Assembly: GCA_042095835.1 (NCBI GenBank)
Contig: JBELML010000036.1
Location: 1-45,530, forward strand
Direction of reading: 5' to 3'
DNA: 45,530 bases
Source of the DNA: DATFKA01 sp042095835
GTDB taxonomy: Bacteria > Bacteroidota > Bacteroidia > Chitinophagales > Saprospiraceae
Shown: positions 18,104-27,155 of the stretch, piece after piece
How the letters are laid out: each line of letters begins with the position of its first letter
Position numbering within the stretch: position 1 is the first letter of the stretch
Notes under the pieces: model-generated
What the model was told of the DNA's origin: nothing
Databases searched by the model: none
Seen by the model: only the letters and a program-made list of their open reading frames with translations
Program-made: the position numbers and the translations under genes

Positions 18104-19923
18104 GCCACTTTTTCTGTTTCGGGTATATCAAATTGAAGTTTGGCTAAAGTGCTATACGCACCATCTTCTATTTTTGAAAGCTCATCATGTGTTCCCTTCT
18201 CAATGATTTTCCCTTCATCAAGCACATAGATGCAGTCCACATCTCTGATCGTTGCCAAACGGTGAGCAATGATAATGGAAGTTCTACCCTTCATTAATTT
18301 ATTCAAAGCCTCTTGCACCAACTTCTCTGATTCCGCATCTAGGGAAGAGGTCGCTTCATCCAATAACAAGATGGCTGGATCTTTCAATATGGCTCTAGCT
18401 ATTGCGATCCGTTGGCGTTGACCGCCTGATAGTTTAATACCGCGCTCCCCTACGATCGTTTCTAATCCTTCTGGAAAAGATTGGATAAACTGCCAAGCAT
18501 TGGCTTTTTTTGCGGCCTCTACGACCTCTGCATCTGTGGCTTCAGGTCTACCATAAATAATATTCTCCTTAATCGTCCCTCCAAAAAGTAGTACTTCTTG
18601 TGGTACAATGGCGATATTTTTCCGATAGTCTGCCAAATCATAGCTGGAAATATTTTGACCATCTACCAAAATACTGCCTCCATCTAAATCATAAAATTGT
18701 AGTAGCAGTTGGATAATAGTGGACTTCCCTGCTCCACTACTACCGACCAGTGCTACACTTTCGCCAGGTTGTACATCAAAAGATATCCCATTTAAAACTG
18801 GAACATCTCGGCGAGTAGGATAGGAAAATTGGACTTGATCGTAGCGTATCTGCCCCTCGAATCTTAAGCTCGTAGGCTGGTACTCCTCCTGCGCATTTAC
18901 TTCGGTCTCCTCGTCAAGGATATCCTGGATACGCTCTGTAGCCCCAATTGCACTTACTATTGCTGCATAAAAATTTCCCAAGCTAGCAATTGAAGCGCCG
19001 ATTAATCCAGTAAAGACCACAAAGTTGACCAAATCACCTTCCTGCATGGTCCCCGCTTGCACCAATAAGGCAGCTCGCCACATAATAAAGAAAAGGGCCC
19101 CAAACATGACAAATATGATAAAGGAGATAAATAAGCCCCGCATATGTGCTGCTTTGAGGGCGACTTTGACCACATTATCTAGTTGCTTTACATAACGACG
19201 CAGCTCAAACCACTCATTCGTATAAGCTTTTACTGTTTGTACATTTTGCATGGTCTCTTCGACGACCACATTGGTTAGTGCCAATTCATCTTGCCTTTGG
19301 CGCATGAGCTTTCTAATATGCCGCCCAAAATACATCGCGATCAGGACTACAATAGGAAAGGTAGCCAACATCGTCAAGGCTAACCTTGGCATGGTGAATA
19401 CGATGATCCCAATACCACCTAGGAGTATAATGATTTGTCTAAAGAATTCTGCGAGTGTAGTCGAAATCACACCTTGTACCTGAGTCACATCATTGGTAAT
19501 CCTACTAGTCAACTCCCCTACTCTGCGCTGCTCAAGAAAAGGTATCCCGAGTGATATTAAGTGCCGATAAAGATCTCTTCTTAATGCGGCCATACTTTTC
19601 TCACTGACATAGGTAAAAATTCGGACTCTTAGGTAGGAGAACAAACTTTGACCAGCTAGTAAAACGAGTAGTAACAGAAAAGCATTATTAAGGCTAATAT
19701 TGTATTGTGGCTTTCCACTGACAATATTTAGAACCTCCCCAGGAATAGCCATAATCCCTAAAAACAAAAAACTCCCCGCAGCAAGGAAAAACATACCTGC
19801 GAAAAAAGCTCCTCGGTAAGGCAAGAGATAAGAAAATAAAGTCAGTGATTTTTTGAGCCTATCCATTGTCATGGCTTGTTTTGGCTCTTGCTGTTCATCA
19901 CTACCCTTTCTACGCATTCCCAT
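18100..19923 (-). CDS. MsbA-like ABC exporter (fused permease and ATPase)
   Basis: 607 residues. An N-terminal six-helix membrane domain (about 30-320) contains the GELTSRITNDV coupling region. The ATPase domain has Walker A GSSGAGKST, Q-loop VPQEVLLFGGT, signature LSGGQRQR, Walker B ILLLDEATSSLD and the switch histidine in IIAHRL. The architecture matches homodimeric lipid or lipid A flippases (MsbA) and multidrug exporters; the sequence alone does not decide. Coupling to murB suggests an envelope role. The start could also be the Met two codons in. A -7 box sits 22 bp upstream. Confidence 0.9.
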   Translation of the reverse strand: MGMRRKGSDEQQEPKQAMTMDRLKKSLTLFSYLLPYRGAFFAGMFFLAAGSFLFLGIMAIPGEVLNIVSGKPQYNISLNNAFLLLLVLLAGQSLFSYLRVRIFTYVSEKSMAALRRDLYRHLISLGIPFLEQRRVGELTSRITNDVTQVQGVISTTLAEFFRQIIILLGGIGIIVFTMPRLALTMLATFPIVVLIAMYFGRHIRKLMRQRQDELALTNVVVEETMQNVQTVKAYTNEWFELRRYVKQLDNVVKVALKAAHMRGLFISFIIFVMFGALFFIMWRAALLVQAGTMQEGDLVNFVVFTGLIGASIASLGNFYAAIVSAIGATERIQDILDEETEVNAQEEYQPTSLRFEGQIRYDQVQFSYPTRRDVPVLNGISFDVQPGESVALVGSSGAGKSTIIQLLLQFYDLDGGSILVDGQNISSYDLADYRKNIAIVPQEVLLFGGTIKENIIYGRPEATDAEVVEAAKKANAWQFIQSFPEGLETIVGERGIKLSGGQRQRIAIARAILKDPAILLLDEATSSLDAESEKLVQEALNKLMKGRTSIIIAHRLATIRDVDCIYVLDEGKIIEKGTHDELSKIEDGAYSTLAKLQFDIPETEKVA

Positions 19924-20275
19924 ATTTAAGCATTAAAATTTGAGCAAAAGTAAACAAATAACAACATTCACTCTATCTTTCATCGACTGGATCGTGCTAA
20001 AGTTCTGTCAAAGTGTAGATATAGGTGATCAGGTAGGAAATTGCTTTATAAAAAATCTATATACGTTTTACAATGCATTAAAATTTTTACTTTTATTTGT
20101 CGTTAAATATTTAACAACACACCTTCACATCTTAGAGCATGTTTAAAAATTTATCCTTCGGGCTAAAAACAAAATTTAAACATACTCCTAAACCAGTATT
20201 CCATAAAAAATCCAATGGAGAAATGGAATCAAAATCGCTACTAAACCCTTATCGATTGATCTCAAAAACTAAACA
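19924..20275. promoter_or_regulatory. 352-bp AT-rich divergent spacer with a palindrome and an inverted repeat
   Basis: This lies between the leftward exporter gene and the rightward DUF6089 gene. GTTAAATATTTAAC (20102-20115) is a perfect 14-bp palindrome. A 13-nt arm at 20135-20147 (GAGCATGTTTAAA) has a near-complement at 20175-20187 with one mismatch. Either may be an operator; the second could also form a hairpin in RNA. A possible 68-codon frame (19940-20146) shows no domain and is not called. Confidence 0.5.
19945..19952 (-). promoter_or_regulatory. Candidate -7 box for the exporter-murB operon
   Basis: On the minus strand TACTTTTG (19952-19945) fits TAnnTTTG exactly and lies 22 bp before the exporter ATG. 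No clear -33 TTTG was found at the standard distance. Confidence 0.45.
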
Positions 20276-21115
20276 ATGAAAAAACTTTTATTGCTTGTCC
20301 TTTTGCTTGGCAATGGGCTTTTTGCTAAGGCGCAAACCAATGTAGACTTTGGGGTCATAGGAGGTGTGGCGCTTTACAGTGGAGACCTTTCTCCTGATCC
20401 AGCTGGCTTCTCTTTGGATGATTTAGGACTATCAGGTGGCATATTCCTCAGGTACCAATTCCAAAAGTGGATTGCTTTCAGGCCAGGATTGACCTTTTTA
20501 CAATTGAAAGGTGAAGATCAGCGACCCTCCAATCGTTCTCGAGGTCTAAATTTTCAAACGAACGTATACGAATTAAGTGGAATTTTTGAGATTTCTCCTT
20601 TTAGTATTGGTTACTACAGTTCTAATACGGTAATCGTACCTTATCTAGCGGTAGGCGTGGGTGCATTCCGGTTTAATCCCAAGGGTACCTATAATGGAGA
20701 AACCTACGAATTACAACCACTCGGTACAGAAGCACAAGGCATAGATGGCCGCCCTGGTCTATATTCTCGCTTTGGGGTCAATTTCCCAGTAGGTGGTGGT
20801 ATCAAATTTGTCATTAATGATAATATTACGGTAGGTTATGAGCTAATGGGTAGAATATTACGAACAGACTACATCGATGATATTTCGGGGACTTCTGTTC
20901 GCTACGGTGATGTCTTAGAAAACCGAGGAGAAGCTGCTGCTATAGCTAGCGCTCCCAACCTATCTCTAGAGACGAATCCCGACCTCACCTATAGACGTGG
21001 TGGCAACTTTAATGATTTTTACTTTTTAAGTATGCTACACGTTTCTTTTCGATTCAGCTATGGAGATACGGTCTATCGCCCTGGTAAAAAAGGCGTGATG
21101 TGCCCACGATTCTAA
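20276..21115 (+). CDS. DUF6089-family outer-membrane beta-barrel protein
   Basis: 279 residues with a signal peptide ending near FAKAQT. It has the sequence pattern of DUF6089 proteins of Bacteroidota: an early GGVALYSGDLSP turn, alternating aromatic strands (GIFLRYQFQKWIAFRPGLTF, VVPYLAVGVGAFRFNP) and a terminal strand HVSFRFSYG before VYRPGKK. The family is predicted to form an outer-membrane barrel of unknown function. In the mature part the only cysteine is near the C-terminus. It appears to be a single-gene unit, preceded by the palindrome-bearing spacer. Confidence 0.8.
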   Translation: MKKLLLLVLLLGNGLFAKAQTNVDFGVIGGVALYSGDLSPDPAGFSLDDLGLSGGIFLRYQFQKWIAFRPGLTFLQLKGEDQRPSNRSRGLNFQTNVYELSGIFEISPFSIGYYSSNTVIVPYLAVGVGAFRFNPKGTYNGETYELQPLGTEAQGIDGRPGLYSRFGVNFPVGGGIKFVINDNITVGYELMGRILRTDYIDDISGTSVRYGDVLENRGEAAAIASAPNLSLETNPDLTYRRGGNFNDFYFLSMLHVSFRFSYGDTVYRPGKKGVMCPRF

Positions 21116-21165
21116 TTTATTCCTAAATCTGGTCCATTTTATTTAGAATTCGGCTAAAGTTGTTT

Positions 21166-21173
21166 TACTTTTG
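21166..21173 (+). promoter_or_regulatory. Candidate -7 box for the ArsC-like gene
   Basis: TACTTTTG fits TAnnTTTG exactly, 57 bp before the ATG at 21231. A TTTA (21142-21145) stands 20 bp upstream as a weak -33 element. Confidence 0.45.
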
Positions 21174-21230
21174 TGTTAATTCAGTGTTAAGCACTTAGCA
21201 ACATTTGCGAAAAGAATTGGACTAAATATT

Positions 21231-21680
21231 ATGGTACAAGTTCTAATATTGTGTACAGGAAATTCGGTCAGAAGCCAGATGGCAGAAGGCTACCTTAACT
21301 TCTATGCCAACAAAAGAGCCATTGTGTTCAGTGCTGGTTTGCAAGGGACCACCGTCAATCCTTATGCAATACAAGTCATGGCAGAAGACAATATTGATTT
21401 GTCAGAGCATACCTCCAAATCCATGAAGACCTTCTCAGGTATCGAATTTGATTATTTAATCACCGTATGCGATACGCCCGAATCTGCTTTTTTGGACACC
21501 TTAAGCTACAAGGAGTGGCGGCACTTCCCTATGCCTGATCCATCTGAAACCAATGAAACAGATGAAGAAATCATTTTATCTCAATTCCGCAAAACCCGGG
21601 AGCTGATCAAGCATGTCGTTTTGAAATTTATTGGTCAAGAACTCTTTAAAAGCACCTCTGACGAGGCTTTAGCTAATTAA
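21231..21680 (+). CDS. Low-molecular-weight phosphatase / ArsC-family protein
   Basis: 149 residues. The N-terminal P-loop CTGNSVRS (residues 8-15) is the C-x5-R-S phosphate-binding loop shared by low-molecular-weight protein tyrosine phosphatases and thioredoxin-linked arsenate reductases. MPDPSET near residue 103 gives the DP acid loop. Of the arsenate reductase cysteine relay (Cys10, Cys82, Cys89 in the Staphylococcus protein), only the P-loop cysteine and one in VCDTPES are present; the last is missing and the usual C15 is valine. Classical thioredoxin-coupled arsenate reduction is therefore doubtful, and a phosphatase role is at least as likely. It stands 132 bp ahead of ppk1; no other arsenic gene is nearby. 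Confidence 0.8.
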   Translation: MVQVLILCTGNSVRSQMAEGYLNFYANKRAIVFSAGLQGTTVNPYAIQVMAEDNIDLSEHTSKSMKTFSGIEFDYLITVCDTPESAFLDTLSYKEWRHFPMPDPSETNETDEEIILSQFRKTRELIKHVVLKFIGQELFKSTSDEALAN

Positions 21681-21812
21681 CACCGGTTTTACAAAGCTAC
21701 CTCTCACCATTCCTTAGATTAAGTATTTGTAAATTAAGTCCACCTTGGATTAGCTCCATTTGGTAGGATGCTTCTTATTGCTTTTATTGGGATGTTTAAA
21801 ACCTGACAAGGC

Positions 21813-23858
21813 ATGGATAATTTGCAGTTTCATAAAAGAGATACTAGTTGGCTAGCTTTCAACCATAGAGTTCTACAAGAAGCAATGGATGAAAATGTGC
21901 CGCTCTACGAAAGGATAAAATTCCTCGCTATTTACAGCTCTAACCTGGATGAATTCTATCGCGTTAGGGTCTCTGCGCTTCGTCGTTTCAAACAGATGGA
22001 CAAGGTCGAGCGAAAGCAATTGATCGATATCAAACCCAAAAGAGAACTCAATGATATCAAACGGATTGTCCACCAACAGCAAATGGAGTTTGGTAGAATC
22101 TTTCGACAAGACCTGCTCCCTGCACTCCGCAAGCATCATATCAACCTGATCCATACAACAAGTCAAGTCAGCACCAATCATAGGAGCTATTTAAAGACCT
22201 ACTTTATCGAACAAGTACTGCCCAAACTAGACCGGCAATACCTTAAAGAAGATCAGGATGCACCCTTTTTACAAAACAGGAACCTCTATCTGGTAGCCTC
22301 TTTTGCCAATGCAGCGCACTTGGGCTTGGTTAATATCCCTAGTGATATACTACCTCGGTTTTTAGCCCTGCCCGAAGAAAATGGACAGCACTATATTATT
22401 TTCCTGGACGATATTATCCGACTCAATATGCAAGGGCTTTTTGAAGAAGAAATAGCGCATATTTATTCTATCAAAGTCTCTCGAGATGCTGAGCTATACA
22501 TTGATGATGAGTTTGCAGGAGATTTATTAGAAAAGATTAAATCCAATCTGGCGAATAGAGATACGGGGCTACCTACTCGCCTACTCTATGACTCAAATAT
22601 GAGTATAGAACTGACCACACGACTAAAGCAAATTTTTCAACTCAAAAAAAATGATCTATTCCCTGGCGGTCGTTATCACAACTTTAGTGACTTCTTTGGA
22701 TTACCCGATCCCACCAATAATCCAGATTTGAAAGATATTCCTCTACCTCCTTTAGAGCATCCGGTTCTTGCTCAAGCGACTAGTCTCATTGACTGTATTC
22801 ACGAGGAAGATCAATTGCTCAACTTCCCCTATCAAAAATACGAATATGTTCCACAGCTGATCCTAGAAGCAGCGGATCATCCTGAGGTAGAAACCATCAA
22901 AATAACCTTATATAGAGTCGCCTCAAAATCCGCTGTAGTTAATGCCTTACTGATCGCACTTGAAAAAGGGAAAAAAGTAGTCGCTTTCATTGAAGCCAAA
23001 GCAAGGTTTGATGAGGCGTCGAATATCTTTTGGGGAAAAGAATTGGAAGTAGCTGGTGCCACCGTTTTATATAGCTATCCTGCGATAAAGGTGCATACCA
23101 AATTACTCCTTATTCAGTTTAATAAAGAAAGCGCCCACAAAGCCCTCTCCTATCTCGGCACCGGCAATTTTAACGAGAAAACTGCTCGCCTTTACTGCGA
23201 TCATGCTTTGCTTACGGCTCACGAAGAAATAAACAAGGATGTCGAGCAAGTATTTGGCATTTTAGAGCGTAAAATTCTGATACCTGACACTAAAAAACTC
23301 TTCGTTTCTCCGTTTAGCTCCAGAACGGGCTTTCAGGACTTGATTGATAAAGAGATGGCACAAGCAGAAAAAGGAAAACCTGCTTATATGATGCTCAAAA
23401 TGAATAGCCTAGAAGATCAAGGCATGATTAAATCCCTATATAAAGCGAGTCAGGCAGGTGTAGAAATCACCTTAATTGTACGAGGCATTTGCTGTTTAGT
23501 CCCAGGAGTAGCGGGCCTAAGTGAAAATATAAAGGTCTTCAGCTTGGTTGATCGATTTTTAGAGCATGCCCGTGTTTATATTTTTGGAAATAAGGGAAAT
23601 GAAAAAATGTATATCGCCTCCGCAGACTGGATGACCAGAAACCTAGACCGCAGGATCGAAGTGGTCATTCCTATTTTAAATCAAAAAGTCTACCAAACCT
23701 TGCGAAAGGTAATCGATATACAGATCTCTGACAATACCAAACTCCGAAGCATCAATTCATCATTAGACAATCCCTATATCGAAGCAGCAGCAGGTGCTGA
23801 AGCGATCAATGCTCAATCAGCAATTTATCGGTATTTTGCAGAGCAATTGGAAAAATAG
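21813..23858 (+). CDS. ppk1: Polyphosphate kinase 1
   Basis: 681 residues, the usual PPK1 length. It transfers the gamma phosphate of ATP reversibly onto polyphosphate chains. The N-terminal domain begins FHKRDTSWLAFNHRVLQEA, with SSNLDEFYRVRV (about 48-59). The two phospholipase D-like C-terminal domains carry the phosphorylated histidine H428 (IKVHTKLLL), the TGNFNEKTARLY block and a second key histidine H585 (FLEHARVYIFG) followed by ADWMTRNLDRRIEV. The stop is 57 bp before btaA, so co-transcription is likely. Polyphosphate storage beside phosphorus-free lipid synthesis points to phosphate economy. Confidence 0.96.
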   Translation: MDNLQFHKRDTSWLAFNHRVLQEAMDENVPLYERIKFLAIYSSNLDEFYRVRVSALRRFKQMDKVERKQLIDIKPKRELNDIKRIVHQQQMEFGRIFRQDLLPALRKHHINLIHTTSQVSTNHRSYLKTYFIEQVLPKLDRQYLKEDQDAPFLQNRNLYLVASFANAAHLGLVNIPSDILPRFLALPEENGQHYIIFLDDIIRLNMQGLFEEEIAHIYSIKVSRDAELYIDDEFAGDLLEKIKSNLANRDTGLPTRLLYDSNMSIELTTRLKQIFQLKKNDLFPGGRYHNFSDFFGLPDPTNNPDLKDIPLPPLEHPVLAQATSLIDCIHEEDQLLNFPYQKYEYVPQLILEAADHPEVETIKITLYRVASKSAVVNALLIALEKGKKVVAFIEAKARFDEASNIFWGKELEVAGATVLYSYPAIKVHTKLLLIQFNKESAHKALSYLGTGNFNEKTARLYCDHALLTAHEEINKDVEQVFGILERKILIPDTKKLFVSPFSSRTGFQDLIDKEMAQAEKGKPAYMMLKMNSLEDQGMIKSLYKASQAGVEITLIVRGICCLVPGVAGLSENIKVFSLVDRFLEHARVYIFGNKGNEKMYIASADWMTRNLDRRIEVVIPILNQKVYQTLRKVIDIQISDNTKLRSINSSLDNPYIEAAAGAEAINAQSAIYRYFAEQLEK

Positions 23859-23915
23859 GGCTAAATTGCGTCACTTTTTTGAATAATACCTATTCCAAAA
23901 AATTAAATTTGACCG

Positions 23916-25064
23916 ATGAATCAACTGAGAGATTGGGTTTTCAACAAGGTGCATACCAAAAATTTAGTATACAATACTTGTTGGGAGGACCCTAGATGTG
24001 ATCGAGAATTACTGGATTTTCAAGAGGATAGCAATGTAGTCATGATCACTAGCGCCGGCTGTAATGCCTTAGATTATTTGCTCGACTTACCCGCTCAAAT
24101 CAACTGTATAGATGTCAATCCAAGACAGAATGCATTACTTCGTTTAAAGTTATCAACTTTCTATAATACTGATTTTGATACCCTTTTCAAACTATTTGGA
24201 ACGGGGAGTGATAGTAAAGCAGACGCCGTTTATTTCGACGCACTAAGGACTTATTTACCAGATTATGCCCAAAAATTCTGGGATAATAATCTGCACTTTT
24301 TTAATGGAAAAGGACTTAGAAAGTCTTTTTACCACTATGGCACTTCCGGCACCTTTGCCTGGATGGCCAATAAATACCTTAAAACACGTAAAAAACTATA
24401 CGGGTCGATTCACGAAATGTTCGAAACCCAAGACTTGGCAGAGCAGAGTAAGATTTATGAGGAAATTGAGCCAAAACTTGGAAACAAACTGGTTGCTTGG
24501 TTTGTCAATCGCCACCTTACGATGAGCCTTTTAGGTGTACCAAGAAGTCAGCAGGAACTATTCATCGACGAATATAAACAAGGGGCCTTAGGTTATGTAA
24601 AAGAATGTTTGGGCAAAGTATTTACCCAACTACCAACTACAGATAACTACTTCTGGAGGCTCTATATCTACGGAAACTATACCAAAGAATGCTGCCCGAG
24701 CTACTTAAAGGAAGAAAACTTTCAAACCATTAAGGATAATACAGAGCGTGTAAGAACCCATACCACGACCATCAGTAACTTTTTAAAAGAGAACCCTGGT
24801 ACTTACTCTCATTATGTACTACTGGATCATCAAGACTGGTTAGCCGCCAATAACATTCCAGCATTGGAGGAAGAATGGGAACAAATACTAAAGAATAGTC
24901 AATCAGGTACCAAAATCTTGCTCCGTTCAGCAGCTAAAGAAGTAGATTTTTTCCCACAATTTGTCCTAGATGCTGTAGATTTTGAAAAAGATATTACAGC
25001 TAAGACACACAAAGAGGACCGTGTAGGCACCTATGCGAGTGTATATATGGCCGTTGTTAAGTAA
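23916..25064 (+). CDS. btaA: BtaA-like S-adenosylmethionine:diacylglycerol 3-amino-3-carboxypropyltransferase (DUF3419)
   Basis: 382 residues, matching DUF3419/BtaA. The enzyme moves the aminocarboxypropyl group of S-adenosylmethionine to diacylglycerol, the first step to the betaine lipid DGTS. Diagnostic blocks near the N-terminus are YNTCWEDPRCD (about 19-29) and ITSAGCNALDYLL (about 44-56), followed by the SAM-binding INCIDVNPRQNALLRLK. There is no signal peptide; it is probably a cytoplasmic or membrane-peripheral enzyme. A methyltransferase of BtaB type follows 109 bp downstream and ppk1 lies 57 bp upstream. An exact -7-like box (23904-23911) sits too near the ATG unless the transcript is leaderless. 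Confidence 0.88.
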   Translation: MNQLRDWVFNKVHTKNLVYNTCWEDPRCDRELLDFQEDSNVVMITSAGCNALDYLLDLPAQINCIDVNPRQNALLRLKLSTFYNTDFDTLFKLFGTGSDSKADAVYFDALRTYLPDYAQKFWDNNLHFFNGKGLRKSFYHYGTSGTFAWMANKYLKTRKKLYGSIHEMFETQDLAEQSKIYEEIEPKLGNKLVAWFVNRHLTMSLLGVPRSQQELFIDEYKQGALGYVKECLGKVFTQLPTTDNYFWRLYIYGNYTKECCPSYLKEENFQTIKDNTERVRTHTTTISNFLKENPGTYSHYVLLDHQDWLAANNIPALEEEWEQILKNSQSGTKILLRSAAKEVDFFPQFVLDAVDFEKDITAKTHKEDRVGTYASVYMAVVK

Positions 25065-25072
25065 GAGGGTTT

Positions 25073-25113
25073 GGGAGTTAGAGTGTTGGAGTGATCTAGG
25101 AGTAAATATTTCC
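25073..25113. repeat. Degenerate GGAGTnnG low-complexity spacer
   Basis: Between btaA and btaB the words GGGAGTTAG, TTGGAGTG and TAGGAGTA follow each other with a loose 7-9 bp period over about 40 bp. This is intergenic, with no coding potential. Confidence 0.5.
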
Positions 25114-25173
25114 TTGAGCCTCTAGTTATACACATCATCACTTCTCCATATCACTATTTCAACAAATAACCTT

Positions 25174-25836
25174 ATGAGTTCAGAAAAACCAACTATAGAC
25201 AAATTTGGGCATCAATCTGCGGAGGAGCAGACCAAATTCATGGAGCAATATTACCGCTGGCAGTCCAAAATTTATGACAGTACCAGATGGTCATTTCTAT
25301 TTGGAAGACGGCAAATTATCCAGGACCTTCCTTTACCCAAAGATAGTAATTCCACGGTGGTAGAAGTAGGCTGTGGTACAGGTTACAACCTGGCTTACAT
25401 GGCCAAACGCTTTCCCAATCTCCGATTAATCGGGATTGAGGTATCTCCAGATATGGCGGCCTTGTCTCGGAAAAACACGAGTGCTTATCAAGATCGTATA
25501 AAAGTGATCGAAGCACCCTATCAGGATAATCATGGCTTTTTTGAAGGGAAAGTAGATGGCGTATTATTTTCCTATTCCCTCACGATGATCAACCCACAAT
25601 GGAAGGATTTGATCCTGCAGGCCAAAAAAGATCTAAAGGTAGGAGGCTTTATAGCTGTGACAGATTTTCACGACTCTAAGAATATGTGGTTTAAAAAGCA
25701 TATGTCGAATCACCATGTACGAATGGATGCCCATCTCACACCTGTACTGACAGAAGAATTCACCCCAATTGTCCATCAGGAAAAAGCAGCTTATGGTGGA
25801 GTTTGGCATTATTTGGTTTTTATAGGTAAAAAGTAG
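25174..25836 (+). CDS. btaB: BtaB-like class I SAM-dependent methyltransferase
   Basis: 220 residues. The Rossmann-type methyltransferase core is clear: motif I VVEVGCGTGYNLAYMAKRFP (about 62-81), acidic end of strand 2 in IGIEVSPDMAALS, motif IV DGVLFSYSLTMI, and the post-motif VGGFIAVTDFHDS. BtaB methylates diacylglyceryl-homoserine three times to DGTS. Placement directly after a BtaA homologue, in the same direction, makes this function likely; by sequence alone it is only a small-molecule or lipid methyltransferase. The start is supported by the absence of an upstream in-frame ATG and normal length. Confidence 0.82.
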   Translation: MSSEKPTIDKFGHQSAEEQTKFMEQYYRWQSKIYDSTRWSFLFGRRQIIQDLPLPKDSNSTVVEVGCGTGYNLAYMAKRFPNLRLIGIEVSPDMAALSRKNTSAYQDRIKVIEAPYQDNHGFFEGKVDGVLFSYSLTMINPQWKDLILQAKKDLKVGGFIAVTDFHDSKNMWFKKHMSNHHVRMDAHLTPVLTEEFTPIVHQEKAAYGGVWHYLVFIGKK

Positions 25837-25965
25837 GCTTTGGCATTGTAAATAGTCTGAAAATTTGAAGCTAATTCGGGAGTGTACTTTTATGGAGGCT
25901 CTATCTAAGGCCTATATTTACGCCCCGATTCAAAAAACATTTCGATTATCCAGAAAACTATTTTT

Positions 25966-27015
25966 ATGGCAAAGTTAAATTTTGGTGGTACTGAGGAGAA
26001 CGTTGTGACCAGGGATGAGTTTCCTTTGGAAAAAGCACGTGAGATTCTAAAAGACGAAACAATTGCAATCATCGGTTATGGCGTGCAAGGTCCAGGCCAA
26101 GCGATGAACCTTAGAGATAATGGTTTTAATGTAATTATTGGACAAAGAAGCCCTTCTAAGAGTTGGGACAAGGCGGTAGCTGATGGCTGGGTTCCTGGAG
26201 AGACCCTTTTCTCTATCGAGGAAGCTGCTGAAAAAGCGACAACAGTCCAATACCTACTTTCCGATGCTGCGCAAATAGCTGTATGGGAGACCCTTAAACC
26301 TTATCTGACAGCAGGAAAGGCGCTTTATTTCTCTCACGGATTCGGTATTACCTATAAAGATCGTACAGGTATTATTCCTCCAGATGATATCGACGTTATT
26401 TTAGTAGCACCAAAAGGATCAGGTACAAGTTTACGTCGTATGTTCCTAGCAGGCAGAGGTTTAAACTCTAGCTATGCTATCTTCCAAGATGCAACAGGCA
26501 GAGCATTCGAAAGAGTCATCGCTCTAGGTATCGGTATTGGTTCAGGCTACTTGTTTGAGACCAATTTCCAAAGTGAGGTATATAGTGACCTTACCGGAGA
26601 AAGAGGTTCCCTTATGGGGGCGATCCAAGGGATATTCGCTGCGCAGTATGATTGCTTGCGCAAACGCGGACACAGTCCTTCAGAAGCCTTTAATGAAACG
26701 GTAGAAGAGCTGACACAGTCCCTTATGCCCTTAGTAGCAGAAAATGGTATGGATTGGATGTATGCCAACTGCTCAACTACTGCTCAGCGTGGCGCATTAG
26801 ATTGGTGGAAAAAATTCAGAGACGCGGTAGCACCTGTCTTTGAGGACCTCTATGATAATGTAGCAAGCGGTGAAGAAGCCCAGCGTTCTATCGACTCGAA
26901 TAGTCAGCCTGATTATCGCGAGAAGTTGGAAGTAGAATTAAAAGAATTGAGAGATAGTGAGATGTGGCAAGCTGGTCGTACGGTTAGAGGTTTGAGACCA
27001 GAATCTCAGGAATAA
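25966..27015 (+). CDS. ilvC: Ketol-acid reductoisomerase
   Basis: 349 residues. The second enzyme of valine, leucine and isoleucine synthesis, it isomerises and reduces acetolactate. The N-terminal Rossmann motif is GYGVQGPGQAMNLRDNGF (about 38-55) with the cofactor loop GQRSPSKSW. The metal and substrate region SDLTGERGSLMGAIQG (about 208-223) is visible. The GPG form of the glycine motif instead of the common GHAHA is, to my knowledge, typical of a Bacteroidota subgroup. No other branched-chain amino acid gene lies here. A strong terminator follows 25 bp after the stop. Confidence 0.96.
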   Translation: MAKLNFGGTEENVVTRDEFPLEKAREILKDETIAIIGYGVQGPGQAMNLRDNGFNVIIGQRSPSKSWDKAVADGWVPGETLFSIEEAAEKATTVQYLLSDAAQIAVWETLKPYLTAGKALYFSHGFGITYKDRTGIIPPDDIDVILVAPKGSGTSLRRMFLAGRGLNSSYAIFQDATGRAFERVIALGIGIGSGYLFETNFQSEVYSDLTGERGSLMGAIQGIFAAQYDCLRKRGHSPSEAFNETVEELTQSLMPLVAENGMDWMYANCSTTAQRGALDWWKKFRDAVAPVFEDLYDNVASGEEAQRSIDSNSQPDYREKLEVELKELRDSEMWQAGRTVRGLRPESQE

Positions 27016-27039
27016 AAAAGACGAAACGATAAAAAACGT

Positions 27040-27072
27040 AAACCACGAGGTCTCTGGCTTCGTGGTTTTTTT
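27040..27072 (+). terminator. Rho-independent terminator after ilvC
   Basis: AAACCACGAGG (27040-27050) pairs with CTTCGTGGTTT (27058-27068) over 11 pairs including one G-U, with a 7-nt loop. A T tract runs through 27072. Confidence 0.9.
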
Positions 27073-27155
27073 GGTTAAAAAAGCATTAAATGTTGCTGGC
27101 ATAAAACTTTTGCTACGCTCAAAAGCGTATTTTGCATACAACAAATACTAAATTG

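Noticed and set aside
23904..23911. TAAATTTG as btaA promoter
   Set aside because: It ends four bases before the ATG; only a leaderless transcript would fit, and such boxes occur by chance.
27132..27155. TTG start for the thioredoxin gene
   Set aside because: The ATG at 27156 begins a complete signal peptide.
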